This document shows, one piece after another, positions 33,124 through 43,700 of a stretch of DNA of 64,000 nt. The notes beneath the pieces were generated by a model. It did no database searches. It saw nothing but the letters and a program-made list of their open reading frames with translations, and had not been told where the DNA came from. Source of the stretch: Cylindrotheca closterium (Eukaryota > Bacillariophyta > Bacillariophyceae > Bacillariales > Bacillariaceae); NCBI GenBank assembly GCA_933822405.4, contig CAKOGP040001870.1:124001-188000 (forward strand), in the 5' to 3' direction. Both the position numbers and the translations under genes were made by a program. How positions within the stretch are numbered: position 1 is the stretch's first letter; the number at the start of each line of letters is the position of its first letter.

Positions 33124-35021
33124 CTAGACTTGGTCAAATCTTGTCCAACTTTTATTGATAAACTGAAGTCCACATCCTTGGACGGCCTCACCAGTCGTAG
33201 GATAGGAGTGTATGTTACGACCGAGAGATCGCAGGCCAATCTTCTCTTTCATCGCCAAGGATATCTCATTGATGATATCTCCAGCGCGATCAGCCACAAT
33301 GGTGGCTCCCAAGATTTCATCGCTGTCCTTTTTGGTGACAATCTTGACAAATCCAACGTTCGAGCTCTCCAGAATGGCTCGATCGTTGTGCTCCAGGCCG
33401 GCACGATAGACGTCCACCTCGATACCTTCCTTATCCGCTTGTTCTTGAGACATTATTCCAACAGTAGCAAATTCTGAAAAATGGAAAGAGTGAATCGGCA
33501 AATGTCAGCAAACACTTACAGAATAATTATATCAGTGCCGGACACAATCAATAATCGAGCCTTGTTCTCTTACCAGGTTCGGTATAAGCAACAGCCGGTA
33601 CAACAAAGCTGAATAAGAACCTGAGTGAATCACAAAAACAGATGAATCAAAATGATTGAAACCCTCTGCGGAACGTACCTACTCAGTCTCCACTCATCTC
33701 CGGCCAAGCCATTCTGCACTACTACCTTGGCCATTTCTCCCGACATGTGTGTCAATCTGGGAACATTGGCCACACAGTCACCAACAGCATACACGGATGG
33801 ATTGGAGACTGACTGACCAAAGTCATTCACTGAAATGCCTTTGCCAGGAACAAAGTCTACTCCCGCAGCCTCCAATCCAAGATCTTCAATATTGGCGGCT
33901 CGTCCCGTGGCCACGAGAAGACACTCGCAATCGAGTTCTTGATCCGCCACCTTGATTTTCATGAGTGGAAAGGACGATGGATCGGCACTTCCTTTTATCG
34001 TTTCAACTTGTGAGACAGTGGCGTCGCTGAGGAAGATGACACCGTCTTTTTCCAATTCGTTTTGCAATATTTCTGCTGCTTCTGCATCACCCCCCTTCGA
34101 CGCAAAAAGTCTTGACGATCGGTTGACGACAGTCACCTTGGAACCCAACAGAGCAAATGACTGAGCCATTTCGAGAGCAATCACACCGGCACCAAGAATC
34201 ACCATCCTTGGCGGTAGCTCCTGGAGATTGAAAAGTTGTTCATTGGTTGTATAAGGCGCTCCTAGTAATCCTGGAATGTTTTTTGGAACAGCTGGCCTTC
34301 CACCCGTGGCAAGGACGCAGACTTTGAATCTTAGTGTTTGTCCATTGACTTCCAGTGTGTTTGGTCCAGTCAACCTTCCTCGACCCTGAAAGACATTGGT
34401 ACCAGCAGCTTCTGTGGCTTCATGACCATCTACTGGAGCAATCTTGGCTCGTAACTCCCGTACCCGTTTCATGACGGCTCCGAAGTCTAGTTTAACATTT
34501 TCCAAATGGATTCCAAATTCAGCAGCTCGTGACACTTCTTTCATGGCTCGTGCAGATCGAATCAGTGCCTTGGAGGGAACACAGCCGACATTGAGACAAT
34601 CACCTCCTGCTAGCTTTTCCGAGATCATTGCAGATTTGGCACCCCGGCGACCAGCCTGCTTGGAACTGACCAGACCGCCTGCTCCAGCTCCAATGGCAAT
34701 CAAATCGTAAACTTCAGGAGGTTCGTCCGTGGATTTATAGGTTCTTGGATGAACTTGATTCAATAGTTTAACGTTGCTCTCATCAAGCGGCCAAATTTCA
34801 AACTCTTTTCGTGCTGCTTCTTCTTGATCCGCATCACCGACGGACCAAGAACCGTTGGAAACTGCCATGTTGGTAGTAGATGATGTTTCTTCAGATGACG
34901 GATGATGAACTGAAGGGTTGGAGGAGGACAGGTGAAAGGAATCGGTAACCTGAAATTGAAACTGAAGCTGTTGAAGAATGAAAAACAAGATGAAGCCTTT
35001 GCTTGTCGAGGAACAGAACAT
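33124..35021 (-). CDS. FAD-dependent pyridine nucleotide-disulfide oxidoreductase (mercuric reductase / DLD-like)
   Basis: Exons read 35021-33679, 33608-33574 (a 35-nt microexon) and 33473-33124, giving 575 aa with matching phases. The start at 35021 adds a hydrophobic leader (FILFFILQQLQFQ); a shorter start at 34868 is possible. The FAD-binding motif is IAIGAGAGGLVSSKQAG. The redox-active disulfide is GGDCLNVGCVPSKALI. The NAD(P) motif is MVILGAGVIALEMAQSFALLG, and a second FAD motif is VYAVGDCVA. The microexon encodes VVPAVAYTEP at the start of the dimerisation domain. The C-terminal box reads IHSYPTTGEAVQ, so Tyr occupies the position of the catalytic His in dihydrolipoamide dehydrogenases (HPT). 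This places it with MerA-like reductases rather than true DLD. The electron acceptor is unknown. Confidence 0.88.
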
Positions 35022-35349
35022 GAGAAGCAAGAATAAGGGCAACAGTATCAGAAGGCTGTGCTTATTATTGCACACAATCCGTTCTGAAAAAAAGATCCGA
35101 TATACCGGTATATCTATCCGCAGTTCTGATGTTTGTTTGATTCATTCGATTCACACGCGAGAAGTGCAGACTTCAACTCGCCAACCAAGAAACGAAAGCG
35201 AGCCCGCGGCCATTCCTGCATATGCATATCTTCAGATCATATATATATTGGCGATGTTTTTTTTCACTCGCTCACTTTTTCCTCTGCATCCGACTTTTCC
35301 ATTTCCCTCCGACAATCATCACAACCTCATCCCAAAACATACAAACACC
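35022..35349. promoter_or_regulatory. Short bidirectional promoter region
   Basis: Only 328 bp separate the start codons of the reductase (-) and the next gene (+). A TACCGGTA palindrome inside TATACCGGTATATC lies at 35101-35114. Near 35240-35254 a TATATATATTGG stretch may serve as a core promoter for the plus-strand gene (inference). Confidence 0.5.
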
Positions 35350-38076
35350 ATGGTGCTTTCTCTATCCCGGTATGATGAGGACGATCCTCGGAGCGTTTAT
35401 AAGGCCAAGAAGCTGAAGGCATCCGTGCAAATCAAATCCTTCAAGAGTGCTCATACTGGAATTATCAAGAGCGACCCAGACGGAAAGTCAATTGCGGATT
35501 TGGAATCGTCGCCAATAGCTTCAACCGCAAACTCTTCTTATCGCAGTCACACTGGACATGGACGCTCTTCTGTATCCCCAATCGTTCAAGTTGCCCCGGA
35601 ATCTACTACCCCGGCATCTACGTCATCTACGTCATCCCATACCAATGATCCAAACTACTACGGTTATGAACCAGATGCCCGCGAGGATCGTTCCAATACC
35701 GCTACAACTCGCAGTGTGCCTGTGAGTTCCAGGGAGCAGTCTGATCCTGAAGAAACGGTGGGATCATCCGTCGCTGAACGACTGGCAGCCTACAGGAAGA
35801 ACGCAAAGACTGTCTCTTCACCCAAGATATCCAACTACTCGGCGGCTGTCAACGCTGACAGATATGTCAAGTCTCCAATGGCTCCAGTGGTGACCCGAGC
35901 GCCTCGACAAAGCTTGCAAAGAGGGGATGCACAAAACGCTGAGAATGCATCAACAAATCTCAGTGGAACTACACTAAGTGTCGAGACCTCACCTCAGCTA
36001 GACGAAGAGGAGGTTCCGGTTTCATCCAAGTTTCAAAATGTATCGTCTCCACGAAAGGGTGTGAAGCCAATCGCTGAAGCAACCAGCAGCGACAGCAGTA
36101 TCACCAAGAGCGTAGACGCAAGTGCAGACAAGAGTTCAGACAAGAGTTCAGACAAGAGTTCAGACAAGAGTTCAAACACGATTTCAGACCAGAGTTCAGA
36201 CAAGGGCGCAGACAAGAGTTCAGACAAAGATGCAGAGGTAGAAAAGTTTGATGATGACATCTTGGAAGATCCCACGGCACGGAGCCAGGATTATTGGTCC
36301 AATCTGAAGCAAAAGCAACGTGCAAAAAAACGGGCCGAAAAGGCTAAAAGCTCCTCCCTTTTCGTCACTTGCGGAGGTTTGAATGATGATGACTCCACTG
36401 TCATTTCCAACAACACTGACATGTCCAGTGCTGCGGGTTCTTGGAATTTGCTGGACAACATGCTCGTTGGGAAAAAAGAAGACCTTGGCTTGGTTTCGGA
36501 AGGAGAACTCCTCTGTGATTTTGAAGATTCTGGAATCGATAGGATCAAGAAAATCCATCAATACCTCAAGAGTTTGACCAGGGATGATGAGTCGGCTGAT
36601 CTTGTGGGTCGTGACATTGTGGCGACCGACATGACCACGGATGAGCCGCATGACGATGATACTCCAGAGTCTGCGGGGAGTGCTCATGCACTTAACAAGA
36701 AGGACAGTGATGTGGCAAGCGATGAAGAAACCATGAAAAATACACAATTGAATGCCATGAAGGAAACTGAGAACGATTGTGAAAAGAACGCTAAGAAGGG
36801 CGCTAAGAAGGACACTGGTGCCGAACGAAGTACTGATGTCCATACTGTAAAGTACAATCCCCGTAAGAGCAAGACTGCAATTGCTTCTGAACAGTACATG
36901 GCCGCCGTTGCAGTTTCCAACACTTCCGTCACATCCAGTCAACGCCGTTGTGCAAAGGACGATTCCTTTCCCGCACAAAGTAAGGAGGACCCAGTTGGCG
37001 CCTCTCCAGCACGAGATGCCGATTCCGAAGCAATGATGAAGCCAGGGGGAAGTGCTGCTATGGTCGAGGCTGGATCTACTGCCAGTGTCAAGAGTGTCCG
37101 CTTCTCGGAAAAGATCGACGTTGATGAGCCAAAAGAAGTTCCAACTCCTGACGTCCCTTCTTTGTTGGACGATCAAGTGGAAGAAGACGAACAATCTATT
37201 GCCTCTTCTCCAGAACATGCTCCTGTTGCGGTTGTAGTGGAGGAGAAGGAAGCTATCAAAAAGAAAAAGGGCTTTTTCAAGAAGCTATTGCGTCGTGCAA
37301 AGAGGCGAAAGAGCAAGAAGAGAGGAGCATCTTCGGAACCATTCGAACCAACGTTGGAGCCAATGAATGAAGAAGTCGAAGAGGAAGGCGAGACATTCAC
37401 TAGTGACGCTGTTAGCGCCAAAGAATCTGAAACTGCCGAGACCAGCAACAAAGAACCCAGCAGTGAAGATGAACCATCGTCGACACAAGAATCACCAAAG
37501 GCAGCCCAACATGGTGGTGGCGGTGGTGCTTCGGAAGGATTCGAGCTCATTGCTGGATGCACCAAGACGGGCAAGAAAGCCATCATGATTGCCAAAGCCA
37601 AGAATGAACGCAGCAAGCGCCGCTCGGAAGATGTTGAGCCAACGGCCATTGCTGCTCCGTTGGATCCACCACCATCGGCTGCTATTACTACTACTGATAA
37701 CAAGAAGGAGGCGACATCCGTGGTCGCCAGTGAACAGGAAAGGACCATTGACGTTGATAATGATGTTGTCCACCACCAAGCTCGCAATTTGATTCAAATG
37801 CATTCTGACAAGCATGGTGTGAGAAAGCAAGATCTGATGGATCGTGTTCCACATGGTGGTAGTGATCAAAAGAAGAGTGGCAACAAGGACGGAGGAGATG
37901 ACACAAGCGTTGGTTCCGTCACCGAGACTTTTGTGAATGAGGGCGACTCGCACTATCATGGAGACAGCACAGTTGCGTCACAACTATTGAGCATATTCGA
38001 TGCTCTCTTTACGGCCGATGTCAGAGGAGGGGAGGACGACGATGGTTCCGTTCAGAGTAGTACTGTTCGTTACTGA
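35350..38076 (+). CDS. Large low-complexity protein of unknown function
   Basis: Single exon, 908 aa; start in good context (CACCATGG). No domain was recognised. The N-terminus (MVLSLSRYDEDDPRSVYKAKK) is followed by Ser/Thr-rich sequence, a run of KSSDKSSDKSSDK units (about residues 255-295) and acidic stretches. A strongly basic patch KKKKGFFKKLLRRAKRRKSKK lies at about 638-658, suited to membrane or nucleic-acid binding. The protein looks largely disordered apart from short helical segments such as YWSNLKQKQRAKKRAEKAK. It shares the reductase promoter region. The function cannot be given. Confidence 0.65.
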   Translation: MVLSLSRYDEDDPRSVYKAKKLKASVQIKSFKSAHTGIIKSDPDGKSIADLESSPIASTANSSYRSHTGHGRSSVSPIVQVAPESTTPASTSSTSSHTNDPNYYGYEPDAREDRSNTATTRSVPVSSREQSDPEETVGSSVAERLAAYRKNAKTVSSPKISNYSAAVNADRYVKSPMAPVVTRAPRQSLQRGDAQNAENASTNLSGTTLSVETSPQLDEEEVPVSSKFQNVSSPRKGVKPIAEATSSDSSITKSVDASADKSSDKSSDKSSDKSSNTISDQSSDKGADKSSDKDAEVEKFDDDILEDPTARSQDYWSNLKQKQRAKKRAEKAKSSSLFVTCGGLNDDDSTVISNNTDMSSAAGSWNLLDNMLVGKKEDLGLVSEGELLCDFEDSGIDRIKKIHQYLKSLTRDDESADLVGRDIVATDMTTDEPHDDDTPESAGSAHALNKKDSDVASDEETMKNTQLNAMKETENDCEKNAKKGAKKDTGAERSTDVHTVKYNPRKSKTAIASEQYMAAVAVSNTSVTSSQRRCAKDDSFPAQSKEDPVGASPARDADSEAMMKPGGSAAMVEAGSTASVKSVRFSEKIDVDEPKEVPTPDVPSLLDDQVEEDEQSIASSPEHAPVAVVVEEKEAIKKKKGFFKKLLRRAKRRKSKKRGASSEPFEPTLEPMNEEVEEEGETFTSDAVSAKESETAETSNKEPSSEDEPSSTQESPKAAQHGGGGGASEGFELIAGCTKTGKKAIMIAKAKNERSKRRSEDVEPTAIAAPLDPPPSAAITTTDNKKEATSVVASEQERTIDVDNDVVHHQARNLIQMHSDKHGVRKQDLMDRVPHGGSDQKKSGNKDGGDDTSVGSVTETFVNEGDSHYHGDSTVASQLLSIFDALFTADVRGGEDDDGSVQSSTVRY

Positions 38077-38627
38077 TTCCAAAAGAAATGGACGAATGCA
38101 GTGTAAAATAATTCATTAATACTTATTGTTACAATTGTGGCTCTTGGTTCTCCGCATAAAATACCTGGAACGCATCACTAACCCTTCTAAGTACACGCAC
38201 CGGCGGTGCTGTGTGATCATTGATGAGCGAGGGGTAGTGGCACATTCAAAAGGTTGTTGAGTTGCACCAGATTCAGGAAAATGACCCTTCAAAAAAAAGC
38301 AAACGCATCACGTACCGGTATGTACAAATAATACCAGGAATCCCTTTTTCAATAAGATTGGGCCTAATTTTGATCGTAAAAAAAGGGTGCGTGTTTCATA
38401 ATTATGCATCGTGGGCCTTGAGAAATATAAATGGTAATAGCGGAGAATGTATGTTGGCATGAAGGCATTAAACAGAAACGATGACGCAGACGCCAGAGAT
38501 GTCCCGAAATGCTGACTGACTGACTCACTCGCTCCAACACTGCCAGAAACTTCAAGACACCTTGAAATGCACACAACTTCCGACACTTTATTGTGAAGCA
38601 ATACTCTACTGGATACAACTTCATACC
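38077..38627. other. Intergenic
   Basis: 3' UTR of the preceding gene and promoter of the next; TACCGGTA at 38313-38320 and a short TGAC/TCAC repeat near 38512-38530. No gene called. Confidence 0.5.
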
Positions 38628-39173
38628 ATGAACCCACCCCAACAAACAATTGACCTTGCAACATTGGAGCAATACCTGGACGATGACTCCTATAACTCAT
38701 ACGACTCGGATGACGATGGTTCCTCCTACTATTCCTCAGATGAAGAATCCGTGGACGGAGTTGCAGACCCCATCCTTGACACTTTCAAAGAGAAACTAAT
38801 GGTCCATGACTTGAAACGAAAGGCCAGAGCTCGTCGTCTGAAGCGAAAGGCAGCCAAAAAGGCAGCCGCTGAGGCCAAGGAATCAAACGCCGAACAGTGT
38901 GAGGGTCCACGAACAGAAGAAGAAGCTTCAGAATCGGAAGATTCTTATGTTGTTAGTGACGATGACTCCATTCATACACACCTTACAAACCTGAAACGAA
39001 ACAACTCCAGTGCCAATTCACTTATCAAGGAAGACTCACTTGAAATCGAAGATGACGGAGATTTTGATGATTTTGGAGATGATGAAGAAGACGACGAGGT
39101 GGAAGTGGAGTTGGAAATGGAACTTCCTCTAGAGCTTACGGAACAAGTGGCTCGGACGTGTATCAAAGCATGA
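38628..39173 (+). CDS. Small acidic/basic protein of unknown function
   Basis: Single exon, 181 aa from ATG 38628 (ACCATGA). The N-terminus is Asp/Ser/Tyr-rich (YLDDDSYNSYDSDDDG), a central helix is strongly basic (KRKARARRLKRKAAKKAA, about 62-80), and the C-terminal half is acidic (DDFGDDEEDDEVEVELEMEL). No domain was recognised. Charge layout suggests a disordered nuclear or nucleolar protein (weak inference). Confidence 0.55.
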   Translation: MNPPQQTIDLATLEQYLDDDSYNSYDSDDDGSSYYSSDEESVDGVADPILDTFKEKLMVHDLKRKARARRLKRKAAKKAAAEAKESNAEQCEGPRTEEEASESEDSYVVSDDDSIHTHLTNLKRNNSSANSLIKEDSLEIEDDGDFDDFGDDEEDDEVEVELEMELPLELTEQVARTCIKA

Positions 39174-39633
39174 TGTTGGGATTATCCGCCATCGCGAGAC
39201 TCTGAGTGACAATCGACTCAGACAGAGTGACAAGTGGCACATGACTATAATGTTGACACCACTAGCTAGTAGTACCTAGTATCATATGTGAGCAAGAGCG
39301 TTGCGCTCTGCCCTGTAAGAATAATTTCATCTAATCTTTTCAAGATGTAAAAGTACATTCAATCGATATAGACGTGTTGAATTTGAAGGCTGAGGTGCAG
39401 GGTCTTGGGGTGTCTTGCTTTGGTGCTCATGTGCACGTGCCATGTTTTTGGGTCAGGTGTCCGACAAAAGACCTGTCCGTGAATATAAACACGAGCAGCA
39501 GAAGTACCGGTATTACACTGCAACGATCGAATTAAAATTAAAAACTGCAAACTGGTCAAACCACAAGCTCGCCTCAAGCATCACCTTACTGTAGTTTCCT
39601 GCCTGACAGAGTCTCCAGTCACCACACAGTACG
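39174..39633. other. Intergenic
   Basis: No gene. TACCGGTA at 39505-39512, about 120 bp before the next start codon. Confidence 0.5.
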
Positions 39634-40575
39634 ATGTCCTCTTCAGAAGCTCAGTCAAACGATTTTGACAATCCATGGGAGTCTGCGGCCAATGATGAGA
39701 CTTATCGATCGACATCCTTGCGCGCAGATGAACGAGCCACTTCCTCTGCAGATGCGGTTGCTGCTGCTCCCGTTCAAGGTGATCCACGACCGCTGTCCCT
39801 TAAGAATCGTTGTATATGGTGGAACCAGATATTCGATGGTTTCTTCAGCGCTCTTTTGATTATCTTCACCTTTTTTCTGTATCACAAGAACAAGGTGGAC
39901 GCCAGCACGACTCACATGGATGTCGTGACGCTTACCTTAATGGTGCTGTCGATTCTTCTTGGAGCTATCCTTTTGCTAAGGAGTGTGATCGGTGCTCGAT
40001 TCTTTCATTTCAATATGAGTAGCAGACCAGTACTCGTCCTACTTTATTTGGTGACTGCCATTGTCCTCTTTACGGATGCCAAACACCTGCCATCCTGGAT
40101 CATGAAGCTCCAGTTTGAGAGAAAAGAGGTTTTGCCTCTTTGCTTTTTAGTCTTTGCCGCAATGGAAGTTTTGTTGTTCTGCTTTTTGCGACACTGTTAC
40201 GCTTCTGAACTCGAAGACATTCAAGACGCCGAAAACTTGTCTCGGTACACTTCCAGGGCAGCTGGCCGTTCTCCTTGGTGGTGGAGTGGTGGTGGTGGTC
40301 GAAACCACCGCAGAAGAGACAATTCGGACAACTTGGAAGAACCACTTTTGTTTGGTCAACCATCGTGGACCAATAGAACTTCCAATAATTATCAAGTCCG
40401 TGACGGAGTCAATGCATCCTCGTCCTCCTCGTCGTGGTGGCCGTTTTCTCGGGGCGTCAGTGGTCAGAATGCCAGGGACGACGGATCTGTGGACTATGCT
40501 TCACTCAATGAAGACTGGGCCAGTCGATCAGAAGCAGATCCCACTTGGTGGAGCCGAGACGATGATGGACATTGA
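39634..40575 (+). CDS. Four-helix membrane protein of unknown function
   Basis: Single exon, 313 aa. Residues 1-65 are polar. Four hydrophobic segments follow: IFDGFFSALLIIFTFFLYH, VVTLTLMVLSILLGAILLL, PVLVLLYLVTAIVLF and PLCFLVFAAMEVLLFCFL. A cytosolic-looking tail of about 120 residues is Ser-, Arg- and Trp-rich (SPWWWSGGGG, SSSWWPFS, PTWWSR), with an acidic dileucine-like EEPLLFG that could act as an endosomal sorting signal (inference). No family recognised. Confidence 0.65.
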   Translation: MSSSEAQSNDFDNPWESAANDETYRSTSLRADERATSSADAVAAAPVQGDPRPLSLKNRCIWWNQIFDGFFSALLIIFTFFLYHKNKVDASTTHMDVVTLTLMVLSILLGAILLLRSVIGARFFHFNMSSRPVLVLLYLVTAIVLFTDAKHLPSWIMKLQFERKEVLPLCFLVFAAMEVLLFCFLRHCYASELEDIQDAENLSRYTSRAAGRSPWWWSGGGGRNHRRRDNSDNLEEPLLFGQPSWTNRTSNNYQVRDGVNASSSSSSWWPFSRGVSGQNARDDGSVDYASLNEDWASRSEADPTWWSRDDDGH

Positions 40576-40727
40576 ACCAGTGAATCAATTAATGGAACGA
40601 AGGAACGAATGAAATGATTGAATCAATCAATCAATCAATGAACTAAATTTTTGTATACAATGTGCGCGTCGTGGCAATTATTATTTGCCAATAACATAGT
40701 ATGTATTTCTATAAAATCTAAATTACA

Positions 40728-43700
40728 CTAGACAGGAAAGCCTCCTGTATTCTGCATCCAGCAATCGCTGCAGCAACTGCAGGAGACAAGAACTGGATTA
40801 GCACAATCGGCCGTCATGTCAATAGGAAAGGGAACAATACCGGCATTCGCAGCACACACGGCATCGAGCGACCCACTGAAACGATTGGCATGGATTCCCA
40901 GTTGGACCAAGGTTCTGATATTGGCAATACCCGCGGGGAAGACTCCACCAATTCCATTCCCTTCAATCCGCAATTCTTCCATTTGATTCATGAACGCCAT
41001 TTCCATTGGCAGTGTCCCACCAACAGTGGCAAACCGAATATCAAAGACTCGTAACTTGGGAAAGGACGCAATTGTAGGTGGGATGAAACCTGTGATTTGA
41101 TTGTAGCCAGCGTAGAACTTTTGCAAAGATTCTGGTGGAAGTGCTTGGAGAATCCCGGACAAGGATCCGGTAACGAGGTTGTCTTCAATATCAAAGAAAC
41201 TGAGAAAGCCATCATTTTGAGCAAAGGACGGCACCACTCCCGTAAGTTGATTTCCCCACACATCAAAGATTTCCAATCTTGGCAAACTCGCAATCTGAGT
41301 TGGAATCGAGCCGACTAGAGCATTTCCACCAAGACTTAGACGGCTTAGTTTGGTGAGCGAACCGAATTGCGTCGGAATTTGGCCCGTGAGCGTATTTTCT
41401 TGGAGGAGAATACCAGTGAGATTCCTGAATCTCAACATGGATTGGCCTGGAATTGGACCCGTCAAGCCGCATAACTGGCATCGAATGTCTTCCAGTGACT
41501 CGGGCATTCCTTGGAATATTCTGTCTGGACTTCCAACAAGAGCAATATTGTAGCTAAAGTCCGCTCGGCGAAGGCTTCTTGCGTTGGCAAAATTGGGAAT
41601 GTTGCCAAAGATATCGTTTGTAGAAAGGTCCAAGATTTGGAGCTTGGTCAGTTGTCCATACGAAGCAGGAATGGTCCCACTTAGAGTGTTCTCACTAAGA
41701 TAAATGGTGGTGATGTTCTGCAAACCATCAAAGAGAGGAAGACGCCCATAGAGACTGCAACCCCTAACTCCAAAATATTCCAAACTGGAGAACGCCTGGA
41801 TGCCAGTGTAGGGAAGGGTTCCGGCAAGTGGCGTCTCGTCAACTACAGTAGGAAAGCAGGATGTCAGTTTCCATCCGACTCAAAAAATTTAAAGGAACAA
41901 ATCAAAAGGTGACTTACAGATCAACTCCTTGAGCGACGTCGGCAGAGTGTCGAATACAGTAAAGGCATCAATCACGAATTGGTTCTTTCCCTATACTCAG
42001 AGCAATTCAATGGTGAGACAGGGCGTGGACTCAGTACTACGAGATTGTGGTGAAAGATGGACTTACCAGATCCAAAGCTTCTAGGTTGGAAAGCGATCTG
42101 AACCGCGGAATTGTGCCTGTCAACAGGTTATCGAAAACATCGAACTTCTTCAGCTTTGAGAGTTGAGTAATTTGGGTCGGAACCCTTCCAACGAGATCAT
42201 TCTCTGACAGATCCAGGGACGTCAAATTGACAAGCCTTGAAAAAGCAATTGGGATGGTGCCCACCAAATCACAAGTCTGAAGTTTGATATACTCAAGGCT
42301 CAATTTGCGAGCAATAAGATTCGAAGGAATGGACCCAGGAAGAACGCAGTCCTCGCCTGCATAGAAGAGCGATGAGAATGAATTGTTGGGAAAAGATTAT
42401 CCACACGAATAGACACGGTATGACACTTACAAGCAAAGGACTGTATTTTGTCCGTCAAGTTCCCAAGAATCCAATCAAGTTTTCCCTCAAGCAGCGTGTT
42501 GTCGCTCTAAAAGAATACGTATGCGTATTAGAACGAGAATTCAATGGATTGTATACGGTATACAGCGCAAGAATGAAATAAGAAACTTACCAAATCAAGG
42601 AACCGAAGGGAGTCACTGGTGAATGGAGGTATCGGCCCGGTCAGATCGTTGTCGCTAAGGTCCACAACCTTGAGTTTTTGCAATGTGCCCACTCTACGAG
42701 GAACGGTCCCAGAAAATATATTGTTGCTCAAGATGAGCTCCTCTAAGTTGGACAAGTCGCCGAGGAAGGCTGGTATGGAACCGCGAAGATAGTTACCTCC
42801 AAGGTCAAGCTCCTCTAGAGTTCTTAGGTCCCGGAATTGCGCCGGAACGACTCCAGTGATGAGATTTCGGGATACGTCCAGCCGCTTGAGCTTTGTCAGC
42901 TCCGCCAGCTGTGTTGGTAGGCTGCCCTGAATGATGCCGCCCTTATCCAGTCGAAGGACTTCCAAGTTTCGAAATCTCGAAATGCTTCGTGGCAAAGTAC
43001 CCTCCAGAATACAATCCTCGCCTGAGACATAAAGAATGAGTGAACAAAATGATTCAATTCGACTGCCAAGCTGCATAAGGTCAGAAGTTACGTACACATG
43101 ATTTCTGTCATTGTCAGAGCAGGAAAGGAGTCAATGAATGCATCTACTCTACCCCGAAGACCAATGTTATCGTTCTGCACAAGGAAAACAAAATGATGTT
43201 AGGCAAGATCAAATACTAGAATCAGGAAAGGCTGTCCAGTTTCACCAACGTACCAAATTGATGACTTCTAGAATTGGACTTGAGAAAACAGGAATATTGC
43301 CCTCCAACAGATTGTCATTCAATTGAATTTCGGAAAGTGTTGCGATGTCGCCAATGGCTTCTGGAATCGTACCAACGAGTCTGTTGCTCCCGAGATCAAG
43401 ACTGCTTAGCTGAGACATTCTACCCAACTCTGTTGGGATGGATCCAACGAGGCCTGCCCGCTCGAGCTTCAGTACTTTCAAATTCGGAAAATCCCTCAGC
43501 AGCGATCCTGGAAGAGTTCCCGGAACTTTGCATTGATCACAATCAAACTCAACTAGTGTCTTTGAGACGATGGAAAAAAATGCATTCAGATCCCCGGTGA
43601 TTGACAAGTTTTCTTCCAAGGATAACTCTTCAAGAGAAGACCCAGTGAAGCTTGTCAAGGATGCCGTCAACTGATTCTTTCCTAGCAAGAGTTTCGTGAT

